DNA from: Rhodovulum steppense
Lineage (GTDB): Bacteria; Pseudomonadota; Alphaproteobacteria; Rhodobacterales; Rhodobacteraceae
Length of the DNA stretch: 64,000 nt
Assembly: GCF_004339675.1 (NCBI RefSeq)
Contig: NZ_SLVM01000006.1
Span: 101,379 to 165,378 of the forward strand
Direction of reading: 5' to 3'
In this document: one piece after another, positions 17,495-25,677 of the stretch
Position numbering within the stretch: the first letter of the stretch is position 1
Layout: each line of letters opens with the position of its first letter
Position numbers and translations under genes: made by a program
The notes under the pieces: model-generated
Told to the model about the DNA's origin: nothing
Seen by the model: only the letters and a program-made list of their open reading frames with translations
Database searches by the model: none

Positions 17495-18715
17495 ATGAAG
17501 GTTCCGGCACGCAACATCATCCTGATCGGGCTTGGCGCGGCGCTGGCGGGCGGGTTGATCTATACCGCCTTCCGCACCGAACCGGTGCCGGTCGATCTGC
17601 ATATCGTCACAAGCGGGCCGATGCAGGTCACCGTGAATGCCGATGGCAAGACCCGCATCCGCGACATCTACGAGGTTGCAGCCCCCCTGACAGGCACCGC
17701 CCTGCGCTCGCCCGTCGAGGTGGGCGAGCGGGTGGTTCGCGGCGAAACCGTGGTCGCCATCGTCGAGCCGACCGCGCCCAGCCTGCTGGACAGCCGCGCG
17801 CGCGTGCAGGCCGAAGCCGCCGTGCGCGAGGCGCAGGCCGCCCGCGCACAGGCCGAGAGCGGGCTGCGGAAGGCCGACGAGGATCTGAACTATGCCGAAA
17901 CCCAGTTCGAGCGCGCGCAGACGCTGGTCGAACGCGGCGTGGCCACCTTTACCCGGCTCGAGGACGCGACCCAGCAGCTTGCCATCGCGCGGGCGGCCCG
18001 CGATGCCGCCGCCTCGGGGCTGGCCATGGCGGATGGCGCGCTGGAACGCGCCCGCGCCGCGCTGATCGCGCCTGCGGTCGATGGTCTGGGCGGACCGGCG
18101 GGGGAATGCTGCGTGCAGATCCATGCGCCCATCGACGGCATGGTGCTGGAAATCGACGTGATTTCGGAACGCCCGGTCACCATCGGCACGCGGCTTCTGT
18201 CTATCGGGCGGCCCGACGACCTGGAAATCGTGGCGGACCTTCTGTCCTCGGACGCGGTGCGGCTGCAACCCGGCGCGCGGGCAATGGCCGAACGCTGGGG
18301 CGGCGGCGCGACCCTGGAGGCCCGGCTGCGCAAGGTCGAGCCCGTGGCCCGCACCAAGGTCTCGGCGCTGGGGATCGAGGAACAGCGGGTCGATGCCCGC
18401 TTCGACATCCTGACCCCACCCGAGGACCGCGCCGGACTGGGCGAAGGCTTCGCCGTGTTCCTGCGCATCGTCGAATGGCAGGCCGAGGACGCGCTTCAGG
18501 TGCCGCTTTCGGCGCTGTTCCGCCGCGATGGCGGCTGGGCGGTGTTTGCCGTCGAAAACGCCACCGCGCGGCTGACCCCGGTCGAGATCGGCCGCCGGGG
18601 CGAGACCACGGCCGAGGTTCTGGCCGGGCTCGAGCAGGGGCTTGCGGTCGTCACCCACCCCTCTGACCGGATCGGCGAGGGAACGGCGGTCGTGGACCGC
18701 GCCACGCTTGAATGA
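17495..18715 (+). CDS. HlyD-family periplasmic adaptor (membrane fusion protein)
   Basis: A 406-residue protein with one N-terminal membrane anchor (residues 8-25), a biotinyl-lipoyl-like half (PLTGTALRSPVEVGERVVRG), a long alpha-helical coiled-coil hairpin rich in Ala/Glu/Arg (about residues 90-190), the second lipoyl half (APIDGMVLEIDV) and beta-barrel domains. It starts three bases after the FtsX permease stop. It should bridge the exporter to the outer membrane. No TolC-like gene is adjacent. Confidence 0.88.
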   Translation: MKVPARNIILIGLGAALAGGLIYTAFRTEPVPVDLHIVTSGPMQVTVNADGKTRIRDIYEVAAPLTGTALRSPVEVGERVVRGETVVAIVEPTAPSLLDSRARVQAEAAVREAQAARAQAESGLRKADEDLNYAETQFERAQTLVERGVATFTRLEDATQQLAIARAARDAAASGLAMADGALERARAALIAPAVDGLGGPAGECCVQIHAPIDGMVLEIDVISERPVTIGTRLLSIGRPDDLEIVADLLSSDAVRLQPGARAMAERWGGGATLEARLRKVEPVARTKVSALGIEEQRVDARFDILTPPEDRAGLGEGFAVFLRIVEWQAEDALQVPLSALFRRDGGWAVFAVENATARLTPVEIGRRGETTAEVLAGLEQGLAVVTHPSDRIGEGTAVVDRATLE

Positions 18716-18875
18716 CCGCCGATATGTGATTCGATGACAGCCCGGTGACAACAGGCAGCGGGCGATTGCCGCGCGGCTTTCGGACCCGGATCGCGGCTGT
18801 TTCGGGCGCCGCGGCGCTCTGCTATAGGGCGTCGCGGGGGCGCGGCATGCGCCCGGACCGGCGAGGTGTCGCGCG

Positions 18876-19619
18876 ATGATGAACTGGCCCGCGGGCGGGT
18901 CCGATCCGCTGCTCGAAGCATTGCAATCCGACCATCTGCCCGATCTGGGCCATGTCGACATGGCGGGATTGCTGGGCGACCCGCGGCTTGGCCGCAGGGC
19001 GCTGGTCTCGTCCTTCGGGGCGGAAAGTGCCGCGCTTCTGCATTTCGTCACGCAGCTTTTCCCCGACATGCCGGTGCTGTTCATCGACACCGGCCGACAC
19101 TTTGCCGAAACGCTGAGCTATCGCGACCTGCTGGCCGAACGGCTGGGGCTGAACCTCGTGAACATCCTGCCCGATCCCGCGACACTGGCCGGCGAGGATG
19201 CGGACGGGCGGCTTCACGCGCGCGATCCGAACATGTGCTGCACCCTGCGCAAGACCTTTCCGCTGGCCGATGCGCTGGAAGGGTTCGACACATGGATCTC
19301 GGGGCGCAAGCGCTACCAGGGCGCGACCCGGGCCGCCCTGCCCGTGATCGAGCGCGACGGCAGCCATCTCAAGGTGAACCCGCTGGCCCTCTGGACCGAG
19401 GCCGATCTGGCGGCCTATTTCGCGGCGCATGACCTTCCCCGCCACCCGCTGGTGGATCGCGGCTATGCCTCGATCGGTTGCGCCCCCTGCACGCGGCCCG
19501 TGCGCAATGGCGAGGCGCTGCGCGCCGGCCGCTGGGCCGACAATCCCGACAAGACCGAATGCGGCATCCATCTGGGCCCCGATGGCCGTTTCGTGCGCGG
19601 GCGTCCCGGGCGGGGCTGA
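18876..19619 (+). CDS. cysH: Adenylylsulfate (APS/PAPS) reductase
   Basis: A 247-residue assimilatory sulfate-reduction enzyme that reduces activated sulfate to sulfite using thioredoxin. The PP-loop fold shows RRALVSSFGAESAALLHF. The presence of both NMCCTLRK and CAPC marks the [4Fe-4S] APS-reductase subtype. The catalytic Cys is in KTECGIHLG at the C-terminus. GAGG precedes the ATG at 18876; an ATG three bases on is also possible. It stands alone, with no cysDN or cysI next to it in the window. Confidence 0.93.
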   Translation: MMNWPAGGSDPLLEALQSDHLPDLGHVDMAGLLGDPRLGRRALVSSFGAESAALLHFVTQLFPDMPVLFIDTGRHFAETLSYRDLLAERLGLNLVNILPDPATLAGEDADGRLHARDPNMCCTLRKTFPLADALEGFDTWISGRKRYQGATRAALPVIERDGSHLKVNPLALWTEADLAAYFAAHDLPRHPLVDRGYASIGCAPCTRPVRNGEALRAGRWADNPDKTECGIHLGPDGRFVRGRPGRG

Positions 19620-19687
19620 GAGCCCAGCACGGCGCAGGGCAACCCCGAAAGCGGGCGCAAAAACCTGACCGCGGCAAATATGAATCT

Positions 19688-19717
19688 TTGACATAGCTCC
19701 GCCTTGTTGCGTATACA
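19688..19717 (+). promoter_or_regulatory. Candidate promoter for the sulfide:quinone oxidoreductase operon
   Basis: TTGACA at 19688-19693 is followed after 18 bases by TATACA (19712-19717). Direct repeats of ATACAC (19713-19718 and 19723-19728) and a GTATAC palindrome overlap the -10, a plausible place for a repressor to bind. Confidence 0.42.
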
Positions 19718-19761
19718 CGCGCATACACATGCAAGAATGCGAATGTCATAGGAGGAGACCG

Positions 19762-21081
19762 ATGGACCACCCGGATCGAATCGCCCTGTCGCGGCGCGGG
19801 TTTCTCGGTATGGCGGCCGGGGGGATGGCACTGGCCGGAACGGGGGCGCCCGCCCGGGCGCAAAAGATCCCCACCTCGGCGCGGATCGTGATCCTGGGCG
19901 CGGGCGCGGCCGGGACCACCATGGCACGCCGCCTTGCCGAGCGGCTGGACGGCGCAACGATCACCATCGTCGATGCACGCAAGCGTCACCTCTACCAGCC
20001 CGGCTTCACGCTGATCGCGGCCGGGCTGAAACCGGCAAACTACGCGGTGTCCTCAACGGCGGAATGGCTGCCCAAAGGCGTCGAATGGATCGAGGAGGCC
20101 GCGGCCGAGATCGACCCCGAGGCGAACCGGATCGTCACCGCGGGCGGCAAGACCGTCGCCTATGACTTCCTGATCCTCGCCACGGGGCTGAAACTCGACT
20201 GGGACGCGGTCGAGGGCTTCGACATGAACCTCGTCGGCACCAACGGGATCGGCGCGGTCTATGCCGGACCGGAACAGGCCGCCGCGACCTGGGGCGCGAT
20301 GAACCGCTTCACCGACGAGGGCGGAAAGGCCGTGTTCTTCCGCCCCGCGACCGAGATGAAATGCGCGGGCGCACCGCTGAAATACACCTTCCTCACCGAC
20401 GATTACGCGCGCCGCAAGGGCAGCCGCGGGCGGGTGGAAGTCCACTACCACGCCCATGCGGGGGCGCTGTTCTCGGTGCCGATCGTGAACGAGAAGGTGC
20501 GGATGCTGTTCGACGACCGGGGCGTGAAGACCCAATACAACCACGTCATCAAGGCAATCGACCCGGGGAAGAAGATACTCACCTTCGCCACCCCCGAGGG
20601 CGATATCGAGACCGATTACGACTTCACCAACGTGATCCCGCCGATGGTGGCCCCCGACGTGCTGCGCAACTCGCCCCTGCCCTGGCAGGGTGGCCCCTGG
20701 ATGAACGAGGGCTGGGCCGAGGTGAACCCGGAGACGATGCGCCATGTCCGCTATCCGAACGTCTTCGCGGTCGGCGATTGCGCGGGCGTGCCCAAGGGCA
20801 AGACCGCGGCTTCGGTCAAATGGCAGGTGCCGGTCGCCGAGGATCACCTGATCGCCGATATCGAGGGCAAGCTGAGCCCGGCCACCTATAACGGCTATAC
20901 CTCCTGTCCGATGATCACCCGGGTCGGCCGTGCGATGCTGATCGAGTTCGACTACAAGAACAACCTGGTCGAATCCTTCCCCGGAGTGATCGCACCGCTG
21001 GAGGAATTGTGGATTTCCTGGCTGATGAAGGAGGTGGCGCTGAAGGCCACCTATAACGCGATGCTGCGCGGCAAGGCTTGA
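19762..21081 (+). CDS. Type II sulfide:quinone oxidoreductase-like flavoprotein with Tat signal
   Basis: A 439-residue FAD-dependent protein. The ATG at 19762 has GGAGGAG upstream. A Tat signal is visible (SRRGFLG, hydrophobic core, cleavage near ARA-Q at residue 34). The FAD fold begins VILGAGAAGTTMARRLAE. Two cysteines in the SQR redox positions are seen in EMKCAGAPLKY and YTSCPMITR, as in type II SQR, which oxidises sulfide to sulfane sulfur and reduces quinone. A periplasmic location by Tat is unusual for SQR and resembles flavocytochrome c sulfide dehydrogenase. It is first in an operon with a small membrane protein and a SLAC1-type channel. Sulfide as substrate is inferred. Confidence 0.82.
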   Translation: MDHPDRIALSRRGFLGMAAGGMALAGTGAPARAQKIPTSARIVILGAGAAGTTMARRLAERLDGATITIVDARKRHLYQPGFTLIAAGLKPANYAVSSTAEWLPKGVEWIEEAAAEIDPEANRIVTAGGKTVAYDFLILATGLKLDWDAVEGFDMNLVGTNGIGAVYAGPEQAAATWGAMNRFTDEGGKAVFFRPATEMKCAGAPLKYTFLTDDYARRKGSRGRVEVHYHAHAGALFSVPIVNEKVRMLFDDRGVKTQYNHVIKAIDPGKKILTFATPEGDIETDYDFTNVIPPMVAPDVLRNSPLPWQGGPWMNEGWAEVNPETMRHVRYPNVFAVGDCAGVPKGKTAASVKWQVPVAEDHLIADIEGKLSPATYNGYTSCPMITRVGRAMLIEFDYKNNLVESFPGVIAPLEELWISWLMKEVALKATYNAMLRGKA

Positions 21082-21093
21082 GGAGGACGGACC

Positions 21094-21453
21094 ATGAAGG
21101 AACTGACTTTCGGAACAATGATCGCCGTGTTCGAGGAAATGTATGGCCCCTGGCTGTTCTGGGCCATGGTGCTCGTTGCTGCAATCATTACTCTGGCATT
21201 CATCTTTGTTCTGATTCGGGACCGCAGCATTGAGGGCCGCTATCTGGCGCGGGCGGAGTTGACGGCACCGATCGGGGCAATCGCCGCGATCCTGTTCGTG
21301 CAATACATCACGAATTCGGGCTTTGCCGATATCGGCGGACCGATCGACGTGATCGTCGTGCTGATGATCGGGGTCATGGGGGCGGGCGGCCTGACCTTCC
21401 TGGCCTATGTGGCGCAGGCATTCATGAGGCAGCCCGGGAACAACCGGAACTGA
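21094..21453 (+). CDS. DUF5368-type small membrane protein
   Basis: A 119-residue protein with three predicted transmembrane helices (about residues 19-41, 54-70 and 85-108) and no soluble domain. It starts 12 bases after the SQR-like gene with GAGGAGG upstream and is probably co-transcribed. I recall it as a Rhodobacterales family adjacent to SQR-like flavoproteins. Its role is unknown; anchoring the exported flavoprotein or forming part of the channel are guesses. Confidence 0.72.
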   Translation: MKELTFGTMIAVFEEMYGPWLFWAMVLVAAIITLAFIFVLIRDRSIEGRYLARAELTAPIGAIAAILFVQYITNSGFADIGGPIDVIVVLMIGVMGAGGLTFLAYVAQAFMRQPGNNRN

Positions 21454-21474
21454 TTACAGGGGATCGCCACCGCG

Positions 21475-22458
21475 ATGAACGCATCCGTCGAAACCGGGAC
21501 GGGCCAGCATGAAAGCCGCCTGGCCCATTTCCCGATCACCTTCTTCGCCACCGTCATGGGGATGCTCGGGCTGACGCTCGCGCTCCATGCCGGGGAACGG
21601 GCCTTCGGGCTGAGCGGGCTGTTTTCCAATACGGCGCTGATCGCCTCGGTGGCGCTGCTGGTGGCGGTGGCCGCACTTTACGGGCTGAAGCTGCTCACGC
21701 AGTTCCGGATGGCCGCCGCGGAATGGCACCATCCGGTGCGGCTGGCCTTCTTTCCCACGGTCTCGATCTCGCTGATCCTGCTGGCAACCGCGCTGGTGGG
21801 CGCGCGCCCCGCACTGGCCGAACCGATCTGGATCGTCGGCACCGTCCTTCAGGGCGGGCTGGCGCTTCTGGTGATCTCGGACTGGATCGGACATCGCGAC
21901 TTCAAGCCGGGGCAAATGAACGCCGCCTGGTTCATCCCCGCGGTCGGCAACATCCTGGTGCCGATTGCAGGCGCGCCGCTGGGATATCTGGAAATCTCGT
22001 GGCTGTTCTTCTCGGGCGGCCTGGTGTTCTGGGTGGTGCTGCTGACGCTGGTGATGAACCGGCTGACCTTTCACGAACCGCTGCCGAGCCGCCTGCAGCC
22101 GACGCTGGTGATCCTGATCGCGCCGCCCGCTGTGGGTTTCCTCGCCTGGATGCGGCTGAATGGCGAGATGGACCAGTTGGCGATGTTCCTGATCCATGCG
22201 GCCTATGTCTTCGCGCTGATCGTGGCCACGCAATTGCCGAAGATCCTGCGGCTGCCCTTCGCGCTGTCGTTCTGGGCGCTCAGCTTTCCGCTGGCCGCGC
22301 TGACCGTGGCGACCTTCGTCTATGCCGAGGAGATGGGATCGGCATTCCACAAGGGGCTGGGCGCGGGTCTGCTGGCGTTGCTGATCGCGGTGATCGCGGC
22401 TCTGGTCGCGCGCACCGGGCTGGCGATTGCGCGCGGCGAGATCTGTCGGCCGGAATAG
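21475..22458 (+). CDS. SLAC1/TDT-family anion channel or transporter
   Basis: A 327-residue integral membrane protein with about ten hydrophobic helices from residue 20 to the C-terminus. The N-terminal LAHFPITFFATVMGMLGLTLA is typical of the TehA/SLAC1 fold (tellurite-resistance/dicarboxylate transporter family). Members move small anions such as chloride, nitrate, malate or sulfite. As third gene of the SQR-like operon it could release sulfite or another product of sulfide oxidation; this is an inference. Confidence 0.85.
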   Translation: MNASVETGTGQHESRLAHFPITFFATVMGMLGLTLALHAGERAFGLSGLFSNTALIASVALLVAVAALYGLKLLTQFRMAAAEWHHPVRLAFFPTVSISLILLATALVGARPALAEPIWIVGTVLQGGLALLVISDWIGHRDFKPGQMNAAWFIPAVGNILVPIAGAPLGYLEISWLFFSGGLVFWVVLLTLVMNRLTFHEPLPSRLQPTLVILIAPPAVGFLAWMRLNGEMDQLAMFLIHAAYVFALIVATQLPKILRLPFALSFWALSFPLAALTVATFVYAEEMGSAFHKGLGAGLLALLIAVIAALVARTGLAIARGEICRPE

Positions 22459-22479
22459 GGCACGGCGGTTCCGGAGGTT

Positions 22480-22590
22480 CTCCCGCCCCCGGCCTGCGCG
22501 GGGCTGACGCCCCGCTTGTCCGGCGTTGGGCGTGGCCGCGCGCTGACGCGCGCGGCGCCTCCGGCGGGGGTATTTGAGCCAAGAAGAAGC
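22480..22590 (+). repeat. 111-bp dispersed intergenic repeat, copy A
   Basis: This segment between convergent genes matches 26700-26810 in inverted orientation over the same length. The shared core is GCCTCCGGCGGGGGTATTT followed by AGCCAAGAAGAAGC. It holds two hairpins with TGAC loops (stems GCGGGGC and GCCGCGCGC). In the second hairpin the arms differ between copies but stay complementary. It may end transcription for both the SLAC1 and znuB genes. It is a REP-like element without coding capacity. Confidence 0.8.
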
Positions 22591-22597
22591 GGCCGGG

Positions 22598-23383
22598 TCA
22601 GGCGCGGCGGGGGGCGAGGCGGCTGAGCGCGAAAAGCGCGGTCGCGGCGACCACGATGCTGGGGCCCGCGGGCGTGTCGAAGGCAAGCGAGCCCCAGAGC
22701 CCGCCCAGCGCGGCGAGCCCCGCGAAGAGCGTGGCGAGAATGGCCATCGTTTCGGGCGAGCGGGAGAGCGGGCGGGCGGCCGCAGCGGGGATGATCAGCA
22801 TCGCCACGATCAGCAGCGCGCCGACGACCTGAAGCGCGACCGCGACGACAAGAGCGAGCGCGACGGTCAGCGCCAGCCGTTCACGGCCGGGATCGAGCCC
22901 GGCGGCCTTGGCCAGTTCCTCGCTGACGGTGACGGTCAGCAGCGCGTTCCAGCGCCAGAGCAGAAGCGTCAGAACGCCGAGCGCGCCCGCCCAGATCACG
23001 GCAAGCTGGCTGCGTCCCACGGCGAGGATGTCGCCGAAGAGATAGGCCGACAGATCGACCCGCACCGCGGGCAGGAAGGAAACCGCCACAAGCCCGATGG
23101 CAAGCGCGCCATGGGCCAGCACGCCAAGCGCCGTGTCGATCGCAAGGCCACGGCCCGCCAGCGCGGTCACGGTCAGCGCCATTGCCAGCGCCGTGGCCAG
23201 CGTGCCCGCGAAAAGCGAAATCTGGAAGGCCAGCGCCAGCGCCACGCCCAGAATCGCGGCATGGGCCGTTGCCTCGCCGAAATAGGCCATCCGGCGCCAG
23301 ACGACGAAGCTGCCCAAGGGGCCGGCCGCGATGGCTACGGCCAGACCGGCAAGGGCGGCGCGGACGAGGAAATCATCCAGCAT
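22598..23383 (-). CDS. znuB: Zinc ABC transporter permease ZnuB
   Basis: A 261-residue ABC-3-family inner-membrane permease with about eight helices. It starts MLDDFLVRAALAGLAVA and has the typical WRRMAYFGEATAHAAILGVAL region near residue 28. The start at 23383 overlaps the end of znuC by 11 bases, so the pair is translationally coupled. It carries zinc delivered by ZnuA across the inner membrane. It is the last gene of the zur-znuC-znuB unit, and repeat copy A follows. Confidence 0.93.
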   Translation of the reverse strand: MLDDFLVRAALAGLAVAIAAGPLGSFVVWRRMAYFGEATAHAAILGVALALAFQISLFAGTLATALAMALTVTALAGRGLAIDTALGVLAHGALAIGLVAVSFLPAVRVDLSAYLFGDILAVGRSQLAVIWAGALGVLTLLLWRWNALLTVTVSEELAKAAGLDPGRERLALTVALALVVAVALQVVGALLIVAMLIIPAAAARPLSRSPETMAILATLFAGLAALGGLWGSLAFDTPAGPSIVVAATALFALSRLAPRRA

Positions 23384-24149
23384 GGGCGGGTTCCTTCGCC
23401 TCGTCCTTGGCGTGGGCATCGCCATGGGAATGGTCACAGGCGTCATGGTCGTGATCATGCGCATGCTGGTAAAGCGCCATGGTCCCCAGCGTGCCAAGCC
23501 CGAACAGCGCGCGGTATTCCGGCGCGGCGGTGACCACATGGGGCTGACCCTGGCAGCAGATATGGCCGTTCAGGCAGATCACCCGGTCAGAGGCCGCCAT
23601 CACCACATGCAGGTCATGGCTGACCATCAGGATGCCCGCGCCGGTCTGGTGCCGGACATCCTCGACCAGTTGATAGAAGGATGCGGTGCCGGGCTGGTCG
23701 AGGCCCTGCGTCGCCTCGTCCAGGATCAGCAGTTCCGGCTCGGCCAGCAAGGCGCGCGCCAGCAGCACCCGCTGGAACTGCCCGCCCGACAGCGCGGTCA
23801 TCTGGCGGCCCTCGAGCCCCGGCACCCCGACATGGGCCAGCATCGCCGCGATCTCGGCCCGGCCGCGGCGGTCAGGCAGCGACAGGAAGCGCGCCACGCT
23901 CAGCGGCATCCGGTCGTCCACCGCCAGCCGCTGCGGCACATAGCCGATGCGCAGCCCGGCGCGGCGCGTCACCTGCCCCTCGGACGGCCGGACCACCCCC
24001 AGCAGCGCGCGCACCAGCGAGGACTTGCCCGACCCGTTCGGGCCGACCAGTGTCACGATCTCGCCGGGCTCGATCGCGAAGGCGACATCTCGCAGCGCGA
24101 TCACGCCGCCATAGCGCACCCCGAGCCCGCGCGCGGCGATCAGCGTCAT
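23373..24149 (-). CDS. znuC: Zinc ABC transporter ATP-binding protein ZnuC
   Basis: A 258-residue ATPase with Walker A GPNGSGKSSLVRALLG, signature LSGGQFQRVLLARALL and Walker B LLILDEATQGLD. The last 30 residues are His/Asp-rich (HAHDHDHDACDHSHGD), a metal-binding tail often seen in ZnuC. Start and zur stop overlap by four bases. Confidence 0.95.
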   Translation of the reverse strand: MTLIAARGLGVRYGGVIALRDVAFAIEPGEIVTLVGPNGSGKSSLVRALLGVVRPSEGQVTRRAGLRIGYVPQRLAVDDRMPLSVARFLSLPDRRGRAEIAAMLAHVGVPGLEGRQMTALSGGQFQRVLLARALLAEPELLILDEATQGLDQPGTASFYQLVEDVRHQTGAGILMVSHDLHVVMAASDRVICLNGHICCQGQPHVVTAAPEYRALFGLGTLGTMALYQHAHDHDHDACDHSHGDAHAKDEAKEPAHAG

Positions 24150-24634
24150 TCGCTGCCCCCCTGGCAGGCGGGACAGAGGCCGACCGCCTCGATGCTCATC
24201 CGCTCGACCCGGAAGCCGAGCGGCCCGGCGGCCTGCCGAAGGGACGCGGCCACCGCGGCCCCCGGCGCCTCGGCCAGACCGTTGCAGGCCGAGCAGATCA
24301 GAAAGACAGGCACATGCGCCTCGCCCGGGTGCATGCAGGCGGCAAAGGCGTTCAGCCGCCGGATGCGATGGGCGAAGCCATGCTCGACCAGGAATTCCAG
24401 CGCGCGATAGGCCACGGGCGGCTGGCGGCCGAACCCCTCTTCGGCCAGCCGGTCGAGCACGTCATAGGCGCCCAGCGCCTGATGCGACTCGAGCAGGATT
24501 TCCAGCGCGCGGCGCCGCACTGGGGTCAGGCGCAGGCCCTTTGCCTCGGCCACGGCTTCGGCATGGGCAAGCGCCCCGTCGCGACAGGCGGCGTGGTCAT
24601 GGCTGGCAAAGGCCAGCGTGCCGTCGGGGTCCAT
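24146..24634 (-). CDS. zur: Zinc uptake regulator Zur (Fur family)
   Basis: A 162-residue Fur-family repressor with an N-terminal winged helix (LTPVRRRALEILLESHQ) and two structural zinc CxxC pairs, CSAC and CPAC, the latter at the C-terminus. It senses zinc and represses high-affinity uptake. It is first in the zur-znuC-znuB operon and divergent from znuA. A palindromic Zur-like box lies 18 bases before its start, so it probably controls both directions, including itself. Confidence 0.93.
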   Translation of the reverse strand: MDPDGTLAFASHDHAACRDGALAHAEAVAEAKGLRLTPVRRRALEILLESHQALGAYDVLDRLAEEGFGRQPPVAYRALEFLVEHGFAHRIRRLNAFAACMHPGEAHVPVFLICSACNGLAEAPGAAVAASLRQAAGPLGFRVERMSIEAVGLCPACQGGSE

Positions 24635-24652
24635 CCGATTCCCTCTTGACTA

Positions 24653-24665
24653 GTTATCTTATAAC
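24653..24665. promoter_or_regulatory. Zur box between zur and znuA
   Basis: GTTAT-CTT-ATAAC is a 5-3-5 inverted repeat centred in the 80-base zur/znuA gap. It closely resembles the GTTATnnTATAAC-type Zur operators of alphaproteobacteria. It would block both divergent promoters when zinc is plentiful. Confidence 0.75.
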
Positions 24666-24714
24666 ATATTCCTTGCCTGCCAAGCCGCACAACCCGGAAA
24701 CGACGGAGCTCCCC

Positions 24715-25662
24715 ATGCGTTCGCTGACCGCCCTCGCCCTTGTCCTGACCGCCGCCCCGGCACTGGCCGCGCCGCCCAGCGTAATGACGGATATCCCTGC
24801 CGTCCATGCGCTGACCGCCGCGGTGATGGGGGATCTTGGCACGCCCGACATCCTGCTCGACAAGGGGGCTGACCCGCATCATTTCCAGCTGCGCCCGTCC
24901 CAGGCCAGAGCCTTGTCCGAGGCCGATCTGGTGCTCTGGATCGGGCCGCGCTTGACGCCCTGGCTGGAACGCGCCATCGCGGGCGTCGGGCTTTCGGGCG
25001 AAAGCGTTGCGCTGCTCGATCTGCCGGGCACGTTCCGGCGCGATTTCGGCGACAAGGGCGGGCATGATCACGACCATGGCCACGATCACGGCCATGACCA
25101 CGCGCATGAGGCGGCCGAGACACATGACCATACCGGGCTCGATCCCCATGCCTGGCTCGACCCCGAAAACGGGCGCGTCTGGACGCGGGCCATCGCCGAT
25201 CGGCTTGCCGCGCTCGACCCCGACAACGCCGCCACCTATGCCGCCAATGCCGAAGCGACGCTGGCCGCCATCGACGCGGCCGAGGCCGAGACACGCGACC
25301 TGCTGGCCCCGGTGGGCGATGCGCCGATCATGGTCTTCCACGATGCCTATGGCTATTTCGCCGATCATTTCGGGATCACGGTCGCCGGTTCCATCGCGCT
25401 GGGCGATGCCGCCTCTCCGGGCGCCGGACGGCTGGCCGACCTGCGCGACCAGCTGCGCGAGGGCGGGATCGCCTGCATCTTCCCCGAGGCCCAGCACGAT
25501 CCGGCCCATGTCACCGCCATCGTCGAGGGCACGGACACCCGCATCGGCGGGCTGCTGGACCCGTCGGGCAGCACGATGGAATTCGGCCCCGGCCTTTACC
25601 CCGCACTCCTGACCGGCCTTGCCCGGACCATCGCCGATTGCGTCGCGGGCGCGGGGGGCTGA
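24715..25662 (+). CDS. znuA: Zinc ABC transporter substrate-binding protein ZnuA
   Basis: A 315-residue periplasmic zinc-binding lipocalin-unrelated cluster A-I protein with a Sec signal peptide (cleavage after PALAA, about residue 19). It has the long His/Asp loop HDHDHGHDHGHDHAHE (about residues 120-135) characteristic of ZnuA rather than manganese binders. Likely zinc ligands include HH in DPHHFQLRP, the His in LDPHAWLDP and a later His in FHDAYGYF. GGAG precedes the ATG. Divergent from zur, with its last codons inside a hairpin. Confidence 0.95.
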   Translation: MRSLTALALVLTAAPALAAPPSVMTDIPAVHALTAAVMGDLGTPDILLDKGADPHHFQLRPSQARALSEADLVLWIGPRLTPWLERAIAGVGLSGESVALLDLPGTFRRDFGDKGGHDHDHGHDHGHDHAHEAAETHDHTGLDPHAWLDPENGRVWTRAIADRLAALDPDNAATYAANAEATLAAIDAAEAETRDLLAPVGDAPIMVFHDAYGYFADHFGITVAGSIALGDAASPGAGRLADLRDQLREGGIACIFPEAQHDPAHVTAIVEGTDTRIGGLLDPSGSTMEFGPGLYPALLTGLARTIADCVAGAGG

Positions 25663-25671
25663 GCCCCCCGC
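25651..25671. terminator. Hairpin over the znuA stop codon, between convergent znuA and bhcD
   Basis: GCGGGGGGC and GCCCCCCGC form a perfect nine-base-pair stem whose three-base loop is the znuA stop codon TGA. Only 15 bases separate the two convergent genes, so it could end both transcripts. Confidence 0.55.
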
Positions 25672-25677
25672 CACCCT

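Noticed and set aside
14699..19090. Very long open frame on the minus strand (over 1400 codons)
   Set aside because: It lies antisense to clear ABC exporter, HlyD and cysH genes, its translation is low-complexity His/Arg/Gly/Ala, and it shows no domain. It is a by-product of high-GC third positions.
25081..25140. Short tandem CAT/GAC-like repeats in znuA as a possible repeat array
   Set aside because: They encode the expected His/Asp metal-binding loop of ZnuA and are explained by the protein.
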